From Zhongshania aliphaticivorans (GTDB lineage Bacteria > Pseudomonadota > Gammaproteobacteria > Pseudomonadales > Spongiibacteraceae), in the NCBI RefSeq assembly GCF_902705855.1, contig NZ_CACSIJ010000001.1, positions 375,657-439,656 of the forward strand: a stretch of 64,000 nt of DNA, in the 5' to 3' direction. Shown here one piece after another: positions 1 through 9,480 of the stretch. Position 1 is the stretch's first letter. The number at the start of each line of letters is the position of its first letter. Under the pieces are notes generated by a model that saw nothing but the letters and a program-made list of their open reading frames with translations, did not search any database and was not told the DNA's origin. The position numbers and the translations under genes are program-made.

Positions 1-1
1 G

Positions 2-436
2 GATCTCTTCTGCGGCTCCGGCGGCTTTGGCCTGCATTGTTTAACTCCAGACAGGACACTCGTCGGTATCGAAATTGAAGAGGAAGCCATCGCCTGTGCA
101 AAACGCAGCGCAGAAGAACTCGGCGTTCAATCGCAGGTCAGTTTTAGAGCGCTGGACTCTGGTAATTTCACCGACAACAAAGCAAACAATAGTGATGCGA
201 TAGCTGCGCCAGATGTCATCATCGTTAATCCCCCGCGGCGGGGCTTGGGGCAGCAACTTTGCGACGACCTATGCATTATCAATCCGCCCTATATTTTGTA
301 CTCTAGCTGCAACGCGCAGACGCTAGCTAAAGACCTGCTGCAATTGCCCCAATACAGCCTGCAAAAGGTCCAATTATTTGATATGTTCCCCAATACCGCC
401 CACTATGAAGTCTTGATACTCTTAGCCAGACTATAG
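2..436 (+). CDS. rlmC: 23S rRNA (uracil-5-)-methyltransferase RlmC, 3' part
   Basis: The window opens inside this gene, reading in frame from base 2, so only the last 144 residues are present. They form the SAM-binding and catalytic half of an RNA m5U methyltransferase: [13 protein letters not shown] at the very start (SAM loop), IVNPPRRG, then YSSCNAQT, which carries the nucleophilic cysteine, and a C-terminal [10 protein letters not shown]. The DLFCG...GLHC and SCNAQT forms match RlmC, which methylates U747 of 23S rRNA, better than TrmA or RlmD. The N-terminal [4Fe-4S]-binding part lies outside the window. The stop is followed 40 bases later by the next gene on the same strand. Confidence 0.93.
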   Translation, partial: DLFCGSGGFGLHCLTPDRTLVGIEIEEEAIACAKRSAEELGVQSQVSFRALDSGNFTDNKANNSDAIAAPDVIIVNPPRRGLGQQLCDDLCIINPPYILYSSCNAQTLAKDLLQLPQYSLQKVQLFDMFPNTAHYEVLILLARL

Positions 437-475
437 CGTCACCATGTCTTATCTACACGCGGCAACAAACACCAC

Positions 476-1417
476 ATGCCAACTATTCGCTTTAAAGAAC
501 TTAGCTATAGCAGCGCAGACGACGAGTCAGTACTAGACACTCTGCTCCGCCATCACATCGCAATACCTTATGGCTGCCGTGCGGGTGCCTGTCAGGCCTG
601 CACATTGCAAGCAACACCCAGCCAAATTCCAGACGATTGCCAGCAAGGATTAAGCGAGCACCAAGTCCGTCAAGGCTACTTCCTGGCATGCCAGTGCACG
701 CCAAATCACGATATAGACGTCAACACCGTAAATACAACAGCCACAAAAATACCCGCAACCATTATCGACAAAACACTACTCGACGAAAATACCTTACGCC
801 TTCGTTTGAGTTGCCGCTTACGCTGGCGGGCAGGCCAATACATCACACTCTGGATGAAGGACGTGGCGCGTTGTTATTCCATTGCCAGCGTCGCTCGCCT
901 CGAGCCCTATATTGAGCTACATATACGCGTGCACCCGCGCGGAATAATTAGCCAACAATTATTTGCAAACACAGAAGTCGACGAGACCTTAGAGCTACAA
1001 GGCCCCTTGGGAGGTTTTGTTTACGAGCAGGAACATGCTTCCCAGCCACTGCTATTAATTGGCTCTGGAACCGGTATCGCACCACTCATTGGGATTGCGC
1101 GGGATGCGATCGATTGTAAACATAATGCAAATATTCATCTTATTGCCCTTGATCGCACCGCAGAAAATTATGCCATGCAGCAATTAGAGACATTAAAAAA
1201 TAGCGCATCACAATTCTCTTTTCAAACAGACGTAACTGATAATACTGAGGTGATAATCAGCAAGCAATTTTCAAGTTTACGTGGGCAGCGAGTCTACATT
1301 TGTGGCGGGCAAAACTTTGTACAAAGAATTAGAAAAAAGTGTTTTATGCTCGGTGCATCACCAAGACATATCATTACGGAAGAATTTATTAATTTCGGCT
1401 CACAGGATTCAAACTAA
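476..1417 (+). CDS. [2Fe-2S] ferredoxin / FAD-NAD(P)H reductase fusion
   Basis: A 313-residue single-chain electron transfer protein. Residues 1-85 are a plant-type ferredoxin with Cys34, Cys39, Cys42 and Cys72 as cluster ligands (CRAGACQAC...C). Residues about 95-190 form the FAD domain, with RCYSIAS as the flavin-binding motif, and residues about 195-300 the NAD(P) domain with GSGTGIAPLIGI. This order is typical of reductase components of ring-hydroxylating or alkane/phenol oxygenases and of CDP-6-deoxyhexose reductase-like proteins. No oxygenase lies next to it, so its electron acceptor is unknown. It begins 40 bases after rlmC and may be cotranscribed with it. The cofactor assignment is firm; the physiological role is not. 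Confidence 0.88.
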   Translation: MPTIRFKELSYSSADDESVLDTLLRHHIAIPYGCRAGACQACTLQATPSQIPDDCQQGLSEHQVRQGYFLACQCTPNHDIDVNTVNTTATKIPATIIDKTLLDENTLRLRLSCRLRWRAGQYITLWMKDVARCYSIASVARLEPYIELHIRVHPRGIISQQLFANTEVDETLELQGPLGGFVYEQEHASQPLLLIGSGTGIAPLIGIARDAIDCKHNANIHLIALDRTAENYAMQQLETLKNSASQFSFQTDVTDNTEVIISKQFSSLRGQRVYICGGQNFVQRIRKKCFMLGASPRHIITEEFINFGSQDSN

Positions 1418-1822
1418 GCGCCGGTATCCTAAATATTGAGAGGTAAATTTTTGCTTACCGTACTGTAAAAAATACTCAAAATCCCAGCGCCAATCGGCAA
1501 GCAAGCCCCGGTATTCATCTCTAAATACATAGCTATGCGCGTCAAGCGGTCTATCTAACACATTTACTTTTAGCAAAATTCGCTGGTAGTAATCACCTTC
1601 AAAGCTATCTAAACGCGCTAAACCCTGTTCATTCACGCCGTAATAAACGCGCCCTTGCACACTGGAGGCGGTCTTGGGAATGATCGCCGGATAAGCCTCG
1701 CCGCGAACTGCATAGCGCTCATAACCAATTAGACGAGCTTCATCGAAAGCCAATTTCTGTCCCGTTACCGCCGTCATAATGTCTTCGCACATCAAACTAC
1801 CGTAGGTAAAAATGATTGCCAT
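1409..1822 (-). CDS. gamma-glutamylcyclotransferase / AIG2-like protein
   Basis: A 137-residue protein starting with MAIIFTYGSLM, the glycine-rich YGSL substrate loop that opens GGCT-fold proteins. The FEGDYY segment supplies Glu75, the position of the catalytic acid in gamma-glutamylcyclotransferases. I chose the ATG at 1822 because the family begins right at the YGSL strand; a longer frame up to 1951 only adds residues that overlap the upstream gene. With this start the gene still overlaps the 3' end of the EAL gene by 26 bases, so translation is probably coupled. Bacterial members act on gamma-glutamyl amines or related compounds, and the exact substrate cannot be read from the sequence. 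It ends convergently with the reductase gene, overlapping it by 9 bases. Confidence 0.82.
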   Translation of the reverse strand: MAIIFTYGSLMCEDIMTAVTGQKLAFDEARLIGYERYAVRGEAYPAIIPKTASSVQGRVYYGVNEQGLARLDSFEGDYYQRILLKVNVLDRPLDAHSYVFRDEYRGLLADWRWDFEYFLQYGKQKFTSQYLGYRRLV

Positions 1823-3017
1823 AAGCGTCCTTATCATCCTCACCAAAACAGGCAATATCTGCAAATAGAACTCTACCACTGGGCAATACCTGTCCAATGG
1901 TTTGGCATAAACGTCCGCTGCGAACATCGCAATAAGGCTGGGACGCAACATGCTCTATCTTGCGTAACTGCTTTGCGGCTAATGTTTGATAAAAATACGG
2001 CCGCATTGACCAGTTAGAACCGCAGTTCTCATTATCGACAAACCAACTGCGACCATCTTCCCCGTTAGTTAATTCGTAATTTGGTGAGATTTGCTCACCA
2101 TTTTCACTACAAATAAACACCCTCAAAAAACCAGCAGGTGGCGCCGGCAAGTTAGCAAAATCTAAGCTATTGTCTTTAGTCGCTGCCTGCACATCAGAAA
2201 AATACTTTTCCATCTTATCCATATAAAGCATTAGCTGCTTTTCTCGACTAATATTTCTAGCAACGAAGCCATCAAGTAATCGACTCACCATCTCCTTAGG
2301 CGAGTCTGGGTCTATAAATTCTGGCAACGCTGGCCAGAAAAAATAGCCTTGTACATAACGTGCACCGCATTCCAGCGCAAAATAAAATTCCTGTTCCGTC
2401 TCAACTCCTTCACAAAGTAATTTACTACCAGTACGGCGCGCCAAATTAGCAATACTTTGCACAACTTCCTCTGGCATGCCACCTGCCATAGCACTCTTAA
2501 ACAGGCCCATATCAAGCTTAATAATATCGGGTTCCAGTGCAATAAGGCGATCTAAATGGGAATGCCCAGCGCCAAAGTCGTCAATAGCAATTCGCATTCC
2601 TGCCTTGCGATAACGCCGCAACAATTTTTGCATATTACTGTTATCACCAGCGCCCTCGACAAATTCAATCACCACGCGATGAGGATCAACTCCATTTTTT
2701 TCCGCCATAACAATGGTTGGGACAGGGCTATGATCAGCAACATGATCCATCCATTCTGGAGATAAATTCAATGACAAGAACGCGTCGTGCTGATGTTGAG
2801 AAAAATACGCCAAGGCCTGCTCACGCACACTGCGATCGATGGCGAGCAAGTCTCGGCGATTAAAGTTGGGGTCGCTAAACAGGGCGCCAATAGATACCAC
2901 GCGACCATTATTTATTCGCGTTCTAGCTAGCGCTTCGTAACCTGCAATCGACATTCTATTGATATCGATAATCGGCTGATAACACGGAAAATACTGCACT
3001 TGTACTCCGCCATACAA
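1797..3017 (-). CDS. EAL-domain cyclic-di-GMP phosphodiesterase with C-terminal sensory region
   Basis: A 406-residue cytoplasmic protein without membrane segments. Residues 1-235 are a complete EAL domain: EAL at 28-30, Asn84 in LNLSP, Glu118 in IEFVE, IDDFGAG with Asp146 and Asp147, Lys167 in IIKLD, and EGVE at 203-206. All metal- and substrate-binding positions I can check are present, so it should be an active phosphodiesterase converting c-di-GMP to pGpG. The remaining ~160 residues resemble the PAS-like C-terminal domain of YkuI-type EAL proteins and contain several cysteines (in SENCGS, PYCDV and RLCQ-like contexts), possibly sensory. No GGDEF domain is present. Its 3' end overlaps the gamma-glutamylcyclotransferase-like gene. 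Confidence 0.92.
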   Translation of the reverse strand: MYGGVQVQYFPCYQPIIDINRMSIAGYEALARTRINNGRVVSIGALFSDPNFNRRDLLAIDRSVREQALAYFSQHQHDAFLSLNLSPEWMDHVADHSPVPTIVMAEKNGVDPHRVVIEFVEGAGDNSNMQKLLRRYRKAGMRIAIDDFGAGHSHLDRLIALEPDIIKLDMGLFKSAMAGGMPEEVVQSIANLARRTGSKLLCEGVETEQEFYFALECGARYVQGYFFWPALPEFIDPDSPKEMVSRLLDGFVARNISREKQLMLYMDKMEKYFSDVQAATKDNSLDFANLPAPPAGFLRVFICSENGEQISPNYELTNGEDGRSWFVDNENCGSNWSMRPYFYQTLAAKQLRKIEHVASQPYCDVRSGRLCQTIGQVLPSGRVLFADIACFGEDDKDAYGNHFYLR

Positions 3018-3103
3018 CGATGTAGTGAGCTAACAAAGTAACCAAGCCGAGTAAATTTTACAAGCGAGGTCAGGCGATAAAGTTATTTCCAGTAATACCC
3101 CAT

Positions 3104-3132
3104 AAAAAAGGCCAGCGTTTTAAGCTGGCCTT
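3104..3132 (-). terminator. Rho-independent terminator after the fadB-like gene
   Basis: On the minus strand a 9-bp GC-rich stem (AAGGCCAGC / GCTGGCCTT) with a short loop is followed by a run of six T. It lies 25 bases beyond the stop of the fadB-like gene and ends the thiolase-fadB operon. Confidence 0.85.
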
Positions 3133-3156
3133 ACGGTAGATGGCGCTAGTGCGAAG

Positions 3157-5319
3157 TTAGCGAAACAATTCCCCGCTCTCGGCCCGCTCCAACAACAAAG
3201 ACGGCACCTCGAAATCGCTACCGTACCGGGCTTCTAATTCTCTTGCGCGGGTAACAAAGGCGCTTAACCCATAGGCATTGATGGCCTGAAATACACCGCC
3301 GGTTTGCGCGGGGAAGCCAATTCCCATAATCGAACCGATATTGCCATCGCCCACCACATTCACAACACCTTCCTCCATCGTCCGCACGGCTTCCAGGCAC
3401 TGACAAAAGGTCAGGCGGTCTTTAATATCTTGGTAGGGAATATCGGTATACCCCTGAGGAGCAAAGGCGTCCTTCAAACCTGACCAGATGTGCTTTTTAC
3501 CGCCCTCGGGATACTCATAGTAGCCTCCGCCATGAACCTTACCCCTACGTCCAAACTCATTAACCATGCGATCCAGAATTCGCGACGCAGCATTGTCCTG
3601 CCAGTCCCGCCCTTGGGTAAGGGTATCTGCCTTAGCTTGCTGACCATTCTTATAGGCCGTTTCCTGGCTAATTTCATCAATGGCAGCCAAAGGCCCAACC
3701 GGCGAACCATTATCACGAGCAGCCGATTCGATTAACACCGGATTCACACCTTCCTCCAGCATAATCGCACCTTGGGTGATCGTTTTACTGATCACACGGG
3801 TCGTAAAAAAACCTGCTGCGTCATTTACCACAATCGGTGTTTTACCTAACTGCTGAGCCAAGTCAAAGGCTTTCGCCAAAGTCTCATCCGAGGTTTGCTG
3901 GCCGCGAATAATCTCTACCAAAGGCATTTTCTCGGCGGGCGAAAAGAAATGCATACCAATAAAGTTTTGCGCCCGCACACTGGCCTGCGCCAATTCAGAA
4001 ATAGGTAGTGCTGAGGTATTGGAAGCAAACACGCTGTCGCTAGGGATTATCGCTTCGCACTCAGCGGTGACCGCTGCCTTAATGCCTCGATCTTCAAATA
4101 CGGCTTCGATCACGATATCGCAATCTGCTAAATCGCTGTAGTCGGCCGTCGCTTGAATCAAGGCCATACAGGCATTTTTTACCTCTTCCGTTAATTTACC
4201 TTTCGCCAAACCTTTATTGAAAAAGGCTTCTGCATACGCCCGGCCGCGATCCGCATTTTCTTGGCTAATATCTTTAAGTACAACTTGCATACCCTTCTGC
4301 GCAGCAACCGTCGCGATACCCGCGCCCATTTGCCCAGCCCCTAAAATACCGAGCTTTTTACATTTAAAACGCTCGCTGACATTGGGACGGCTCGCCCCTT
4401 TGTTTAAAGCCTCCATCTGCACAAAAAAAGCCGTCATCATATTTCTGGCGGTTTGATCTAATAACAAACTTAAAAAATAGCGCCCTTCTATTTTTTGAGC
4501 GGTGTCAAAATCCACCCGTGCGCAATCTACAACACAGGCAAAGATGGCATTTTGCGCCGGCATAAGATTTTTAGTTTGCACCATCACATTCGCCGGCCCA
4601 AAAAACGTTAGGCCTTGGTTCGCCGCCTCGTCTGGGCCGCCAGCTGGAATCGCGTAACCCTCTTGATCCCAAGGCTGTTTGGCATCGCCATTCGCTTTTA
4701 TCCACGCCTTTGCCCTAGCGTGCATGTCGGCTTCATCCTCGGCCAACTCATGCAGCAAGCCTTTCTCTAATGCCTGAGCCGCTTTTAAACGACGGCCTTG
4801 GCTTATAAGGCCGATCGCCTCCTGCATACCAAGCAAATACGTCATTCTCACCACGCCACCAGCGCCGGGCATAAGGCCTATCATCGCCTCTGGCAAACCA
4901 ACTTGAACGCCCTTTATGGCTACGCGGTAATGACAGGCTAAGGCAATTTCAAAGCCGCCGCCAAGTGCCGGCCCGTTCAAACCCACCGCTACTGGTACTC
5001 CGAGGGTTTCAAGCTGACGAAGCGGTGCTTTTGTCGCCATCACCCCCTCGTACATTTTTGTCTTCTCTTCTGCGCTGGGGTTTAAATCCATATCCAGCAT
5101 TTCGTTGATATCGCCACCGGCAAAAAACTGCTGAGGTTTGCCACTGCGCACGTAAACTCCGCTTACACCACCCTGCACAACCATGGTCTGTAATTCGGTA
5201 AGCGCTGCGCGCATAGCCTCGTCGTACTCACGCCCCATAGTATTTACTGCTTTACCGGGCTGGTCGAAAATCAGTTCTACAATACCGTCGCTATCTTTTT
5301 CCAAGCGAATATATGCCAT
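3157..5319 (-). CDS. fatty acid oxidation multifunctional protein (enoyl-CoA hydratase / 3-hydroxyacyl-CoA dehydrogenase)
   Basis: A 720-residue FadB/FadJ-type alpha subunit. Residues 1-200 are a crotonase domain with the oxyanion segment FFAGGDI and both catalytic glutamates, Glu124 (GGGFE) and Glu144 (GLPE). Residues 322-505 form the NAD-binding 3-hydroxyacyl-CoA dehydrogenase domain: GAGQMGAG at 327-334 and the catalytic His457 in HFFSP. The C-terminal helical dehydrogenase domains follow to residue 720. It carries out steps two and three of beta-oxidation and is encoded 118 bases downstream of the thiolase that would perform step four. The length is typical. It resembles anaerobic FadJ or alternative FadB paralogues; without a tree I leave the symbol blank. 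Confidence 0.93.
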   Translation of the reverse strand: MAYIRLEKDSDGIVELIFDQPGKAVNTMGREYDEAMRAALTELQTMVVQGGVSGVYVRSGKPQQFFAGGDINEMLDMDLNPSAEEKTKMYEGVMATKAPLRQLETLGVPVAVGLNGPALGGGFEIALACHYRVAIKGVQVGLPEAMIGLMPGAGGVVRMTYLLGMQEAIGLISQGRRLKAAQALEKGLLHELAEDEADMHARAKAWIKANGDAKQPWDQEGYAIPAGGPDEAANQGLTFFGPANVMVQTKNLMPAQNAIFACVVDCARVDFDTAQKIEGRYFLSLLLDQTARNMMTAFFVQMEALNKGASRPNVSERFKCKKLGILGAGQMGAGIATVAAQKGMQVVLKDISQENADRGRAYAEAFFNKGLAKGKLTEEVKNACMALIQATADYSDLADCDIVIEAVFEDRGIKAAVTAECEAIIPSDSVFASNTSALPISELAQASVRAQNFIGMHFFSPAEKMPLVEIIRGQQTSDETLAKAFDLAQQLGKTPIVVNDAAGFFTTRVISKTITQGAIMLEEGVNPVLIESAARDNGSPVGPLAAIDEISQETAYKNGQQAKADTLTQGRDWQDNAASRILDRMVNEFGRRGKVHGGGYYEYPEGGKKHIWSGLKDAFAPQGYTDIPYQDIKDRLTFCQCLEAVRTMEEGVVNVVGDGNIGSIMGIGFPAQTGGVFQAINAYGLSAFVTRARELEARYGSDFEVPSLLLERAESGELFR

Positions 5320-5437
5320 GATATTTTCTCTCTGCTATGCCGGTGGAGGCTTTCAAACAAACCCATTCATCACCGTTATTTCTATCGCAAATTTACGTAA
5401 GCCCAATGTCGGCTCACCATATTTTTAAAAACCGTAA

Positions 5438-6637
5438 TTAAACGCGCTCAATTACCGTCGCAATACCAATACCGCCACCTGCGCACAGTGTGACCACACC
5501 ACGCTTTAAATTTCGGCGTTCTAGTTCATCCAACAAGGTGCCAAGAATCATCGCGCCGGTAGCGCCAATGGGATGCCCCATAGCAATTGCGCCGCCGTTT
5601 ACATTTATTTTTTCATCGGGAATATTCAGCGTGCGCTGGTAGCGCAGCACAACAGAGGCAAAGGCTTCGTTTAGCTCAAACAAATCAATATCATCAACGC
5701 TTAAACCTGCCTTCTTCAGCGCTTTTTCGGTAGCTGGTGCCGGCCCGGTCAACATAATGGTTGGCTCAGTACCGACAAGCGCACAACTTAAAATACGCGC
5801 CCGTGGCGTTAGATTTTGCTCCTTGCCCGCACGCTCACTACCAACAAGAACCAAGCCAGCGCCATCGACGATGCCGGAGGAATTACCGGGCGTATGCACG
5901 CAGTGGATATTTTCTAACTCTGGGTATTTCAATTTAGCCACGCCGCCGTGACCGAAATCGTTAAACATTTGAAAGGCCGGCTTGAGTTTCGCCAAGCCTT
6001 CTAAGGAGGTATCACCACGAATAAACTCATCGTGATCAAGAATAGTTACGCCGTTAAAGTCCCTTACCGGCACGATTGATTTAAAATAGCCCTTATCCCG
6101 CGCCTGCGCTGCGCGCTGCTGAGACATCACCGCATAGCGGTCAACATCTTCCCGACTAAAGCCATCCATTGTCGCGATCATATCCGCGCCCAAGCCCTGG
6201 GAAATGAAATAACTTTTCATTGCCACCCAAGGGTCGCCGGTTGCACCACCGCTGGCACCAATTCCTAAACGCGACATGGATTCCACCCCACCGGCGGCCA
6301 CCAAATCCTCGTAACCCGCGGCAACCTTCGCTGCAGCCATATTTACCGCGTCTAAACCGCCAGCGCAAAAACGGTGTAATTGCGCCCCCGTCGTCACGTC
6401 ATCCCAGCTCGAATACACCAGTGCCGCCTTGGCGATATTTTGCCCCTGCTCCTTCACCGGTTCGCCGCAGGCCAAAATTAAATCTTCTACTTTTGTCGTG
6501 TCTAAATCATTGCGGTCTTTTAGCGCTTCTAAAAGATTAGTCACCAAATCAATTGGCTTAACTTCATAAAGCGAACCGCCGCGCTTACCTTTGCCACGCG
6601 GAGTACGAATCGCATCGTAAATAAATGCTTCTGCCAT
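5438..6637 (-). CDS. acetyl-CoA C-acyltransferase (thiolase), FadA/FadI-like
   Basis: A 399-residue thiolase. The nucleophilic cysteine is Cys91 in HRFCAGG, the second active-site loop is [15 protein letters not shown], and the C-terminal CAGGG carries the second catalytic cysteine. I take the ATG at 6637 because AGGA sits six bases before it on the minus strand; an upstream TTG at 6652 has no such site. The gene precedes the fadB-like gene in one operon, so the pair probably forms a trifunctional beta-oxidation complex. The usual SG after the nucleophile is AGG here, a variation seen in fatty-acid-type thiolases with HRFC...G. Confidence 0.92.
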   Translation of the reverse strand: MAEAFIYDAIRTPRGKGKRGGSLYEVKPIDLVTNLLEALKDRNDLDTTKVEDLILACGEPVKEQGQNIAKAALVYSSWDDVTTGAQLHRFCAGGLDAVNMAAAKVAAGYEDLVAAGGVESMSRLGIGASGGATGDPWVAMKSYFISQGLGADMIATMDGFSREDVDRYAVMSQQRAAQARDKGYFKSIVPVRDFNGVTILDHDEFIRGDTSLEGLAKLKPAFQMFNDFGHGGVAKLKYPELENIHCVHTPGNSSGIVDGAGLVLVGSERAGKEQNLTPRARILSCALVGTEPTIMLTGPAPATEKALKKAGLSVDDIDLFELNEAFASVVLRYQRTLNIPDEKINVNGGAIAMGHPIGATGAMILGTLLDELERRNLKRGVVTLCAGGGIGIATVIERV

Positions 6638-6973
6638 GATATATCCTGCCAAACTAGGGATGAATTCAGCGGGTCAGCACGTTGACCACGGCAGGCACAA
6701 TGGACTGTCGCGGCTATTCAAGACAATGGCAATTCGGGTCAACACACTGACAGAAATTCATAAGGGGCTGATAAAACAAAGGCTTACAAACAGCGGGAAA
6801 TGCCGTTAGCACGGAGATTTATTGAAAGGAGGCCATTAATTCCTTGCCAGTAACCGAGTGCTACGGCTGACGTACATGAGCGCCTTTTAGACCTCAGTTT
6901 CAGCGGTGCCATAAACAGCCGCCGAAGTAGATCGCAGCTAGTGTATTCGCGGCTAAATGAAATGTCGGCCTAG
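6638..6973. other. Intergenic region upstream of the thiolase-fadB operon
   Basis: About 335 bases with no plausible open reading frame on either strand. It should hold the promoter of the minus-strand thiolase-fadB operon, but I see no clear -35/-10 pair or long inverted repeat. Confidence 0.5.
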
Positions 6974-7360
6974 TTACACCTTAACCTTATACTTTAGGTC
7001 ATTTGCTTCATCGCCTGTCATACCACGAAAACCCCATTGATGTGGAGATTGCTCTTTTATGACAATTTCAATATCTACTGGCGGTATAGATAACTGATTT
7101 TCTATTTCTTTAAAAAGTGATTTAATTAACCTTTTCTGGGTTTCCACTTGCCTCCCAGACATCATGTTGATCTCGATGACCGTATACGCGTCACTGCGAC
7201 CACCAGGATAATAGAAGTCTTCATTTTCCATTGGGATAAACCGATGCGCTCTCTTGTCTTCTGGCATACCAAGAACTGATTGCATACAGCCGTGAATAAC
7301 ATCAGACAGCCTAGCCTTTATTGGGTTTAACTTTTCCCTTATTCCATAAATTACGATCAT
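6974..7360 (-). CDS. tautomerase-superfamily protein without the N-terminal proline
   Basis: A 128-residue protein with the pattern of the Tautomerase_2 group: a short beta strand at the N-terminus, a helix (PIKARLSDVIHGCM), the central EDKRAHRFIPMENEDFYYPGGRSDAYTVIEI segment in which R and Y residues are conserved, and a final HQWGFRGMTGDEA. Classical tautomerases use Pro1 as the catalytic base after methionine removal; this chain begins MIVIYG, so residue 2 is isoleucine and no proline can become the N-terminus. It stands alone between the thiolase operon and an AraC regulator. The fold assignment is fairly secure; a tautomerase activity is not. Confidence 0.75.
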   Translation of the reverse strand: MIVIYGIREKLNPIKARLSDVIHGCMQSVLGMPEDKRAHRFIPMENEDFYYPGGRSDAYTVIEINMMSGRQVETQKRLIKSLFKEIENQLSIPPVDIEIVIKEQSPHQWGFRGMTGDEANDLKYKVKV

Positions 7361-7675
7361 CTTGATTCCTTACTTACATATAAGCGTTTTATTATTGAGG
7401 TTTATGCTCTCTATAATTTTCGCTTATTTATCAAATTTTCATTTCCCTTAACCTTAACCCGTTCATATGCAAATCATCAGCCGAGACTTCGATTTAACCG
7501 TTAAAGAGTCAAAGGCTACTGAACAGGAAATTCTAGAGAGTACGAATGCCGGAACACTCTCAACAGAACATTTTTTTCAGCCAACTGTTCACAGCGTGGT
7601 GTAAATTCAAGCAGAAAATACTATGTCATTGTCTCCCTGCAATACCATTATAGTGATTTACTTACGCTCACATTC
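7361..7675. other. AT-rich intergenic region
   Basis: About 315 bases, AT-rich next to the tautomerase-like gene. No convincing small gene, RNA or terminator was found; it contains the presumed promoter of the tautomerase-like gene and the 3' flank of the AraC-family gene. Confidence 0.4.
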
Positions 7676-8716
7676 CTAACGATGACTTTCACGCTCCTGC
7701 TGCCGATATTCACCAGGGGTGATGCCAGTCCATTTCTTGAAACAGCGGTGAAATGCAGAAGGGTCTGTAAATCCCATTAATGCCGCCACAGCATTAATAG
7801 ACAATTCGGAGTTACCTAAATACGCCATTGCAGCGTCGCGGCGACACTCATCTTTAAGCTGTTGGAATGTCGTACCTTCCTTTTTTAAACGGCGACGCAA
7901 TGTGGGGGCAGACATATTTAGGGCTTCGGTTATACGCTCAAAGCTCGGAAATCCCTGAGAGAAATCGTGGCCGATCATCGCCCTAACCCGCGCAACTAGA
8001 CTACCGTCATCACGACTACCGCTCATTACCATCAACGGGTACGGCGCTGCACGCAAAAATTCCTTTAAAGTTCGTTCATTGTGTACCAAGGGATAGGATA
8101 AATAGCGGGTATCAAATACAAACTCATCCCGCAACTGACCGTAATACACGGGGCAGGAAAACAGCTGCTGATATTTTTCGACACGGCCTTTACCTGATGG
8201 CGCTTGGCCTGCAAACCTGACTTCCTTAAGTTCGATATTACTACCGACCAACCAACAAAAAAATCGGTGCCAAATCGATAGGCCGTACAGGTCGGCCATA
8301 TCAACTTTATCACCGGCAAAGCCTTTTTTAATACTACCGTAGCCGACGATGGCGTTGTCTTTACGAGTGTCTAAATAAATTTGCGCGTCAGCATCGTAAA
8401 AAGTACGAAAGAATTCACAGGCTCGCTTAATAGCCTTATCCAAGTTTTCACAGCCGATGATGCAGTAACACATCATACGAAACGCGCCAGGGGTCACGCT
8501 TTTGCCAAGCATTAAACCAAAGGCTTCGTCCTGCAATAGACTCATGACCTGCTGATACAGCTTAGTGTATTGCATAGCAGAAATACTGGTCTGATATCCA
8601 GCCGATCGACTATTCAATGGATTAAAGGCAATTCCAGCGACGCTTAATATTCCGCCGTGGTCATAGCCTCGCTCCGCAGCCAAATTGAGCAGCGAGCGCG
8701 CAAATTTGGTCGGCAC
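7676..8716 (-). CDS. AraC-family transcriptional regulator, arabinose-binding-like N-terminal domain
   Basis: A 346-residue regulator of the OruR/ArgR-like group. Residues about 20-205 form the N-terminal arabinose_bd-type ligand domain, and residues about 245-340 hold two helix-turn-helix motifs: SFERITEALNMSAPTLRRRLKKEG and the AraC signature around INAVAALMGFTDPSAFHRCFKKWTGITPGEYR. Such proteins in lipid-degrading gammaproteobacteria often sit by acyl-CoA genes. It is divergent from a gene of unknown function. A second member of the same subfamily is encoded at 28057. The effector is unknown. Confidence 0.9.
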   Translation of the reverse strand: MPTKFARSLLNLAAERGYDHGGILSVAGIAFNPLNSRSAGYQTSISAMQYTKLYQQVMSLLQDEAFGLMLGKSVTPGAFRMMCYCIIGCENLDKAIKRACEFFRTFYDADAQIYLDTRKDNAIVGYGSIKKGFAGDKVDMADLYGLSIWHRFFCWLVGSNIELKEVRFAGQAPSGKGRVEKYQQLFSCPVYYGQLRDEFVFDTRYLSYPLVHNERTLKEFLRAAPYPLMVMSGSRDDGSLVARVRAMIGHDFSQGFPSFERITEALNMSAPTLRRRLKKEGTTFQQLKDECRRDAAMAYLGNSELSINAVAALMGFTDPSAFHRCFKKWTGITPGEYRQQERESHR

Positions 8717-8868
8717 GGATTCTAAATCGATATTACTCAGTGTAATTCTCCAAACCTGTCAATTTTACATTCATATCTTAGCACCTGCTTTTCAGCCTGC
8801 GGTAGAGCCTCTAAAGATGGCCTTTTAACAAGTTGAATAGAATGAGTAAGCTAGCCATAATCAGCACT

Positions 8869-9477
8869 ATGACTGACATTCGCTTTGATCTCATTATGAC
8901 TGGCAATCTCGCATCTGGTGTATCGCGGGAGGTCGCCATCAGTAAACTTGCTACGCTATTCAAACGCCCGCCAGAACAGGTCGGAAATTTGCTTAGCGGT
9001 AAGGCCAGCCGTATTCGCAAAAATCTCAGTCAAGCGGAGTTACAGCGCTATCGAGATGCGTTTAACAAAATTGGCGTGATCACCAAAGCCTTACCGTCGT
9101 CTACTGTCACGACCACTGAAAACGTAACCGCTCACTCCAGCGTTTTATCACTGTGTCCTAACGGAACGCTGGTGCTAAGTGACGACGAGCGCCAGCACCC
9201 TCCTGTCGCGGCACCTGACACGGATCATATAAGTGTTGCAAATGTCGGCGAATCTTTAAACGATGAACATTCTGCACCACCGCTGCCAACACCAGACATC
9301 GGCCACATTAGCCTTGCTCCTGCCGGAGAGGATTTATTATCGTCACCCACGTCAGGGCCTGTAATAAAACCGCAGATCGCTCATTTAAGTCTTTGCGGTG
9401 TAGGAACACCGCTATTAGATTCAAAGCCAGAAATTAAGTATCGGCCGCCTAAAACTGACCACTTAGAACTACAGTGA
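8869..9477 (+). CDS. protein of unknown function with a repeated PxxxHISLxxxGxxLL tail
   Basis: I do not recognise a named function. With the ATG at 8869 the protein has 202 residues; ATG 8842 and TTG 8833 in the same frame are alternatives, and none has a clear ribosome site. Residues 4-75 look like a compact domain (FDLIMTGNLASG..., LATLFKRPPEQVGNLLSGK, LSQAELQRYRDAFNKIG) resembling the short N-terminal module found before RDD, Yip1 or other membrane domains in gammaproteobacteria. The rest is low-complexity and built from about four copies of a 22-30 residue unit, clearest at 116-130, 142-157, 168-183 and 194-202, with the consensus P-x3-H-I/L-S-L-x3-G-x2-L-L. No membrane segment or signal peptide is present. 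It ends 3 bases before the convergent histidine kinase gene. Confidence 0.65.
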   Translation: MTDIRFDLIMTGNLASGVSREVAISKLATLFKRPPEQVGNLLSGKASRIRKNLSQAELQRYRDAFNKIGVITKALPSSTVTTTENVTAHSSVLSLCPNGTLVLSDDERQHPPVAAPDTDHISVANVGESLNDEHSAPPLPTPDIGHISLAPAGEDLLSSPTSGPVIKPQIAHLSLCGVGTPLLDSKPEIKYRPPKTDHLELQ

Positions 9478-9480
9478 CAT

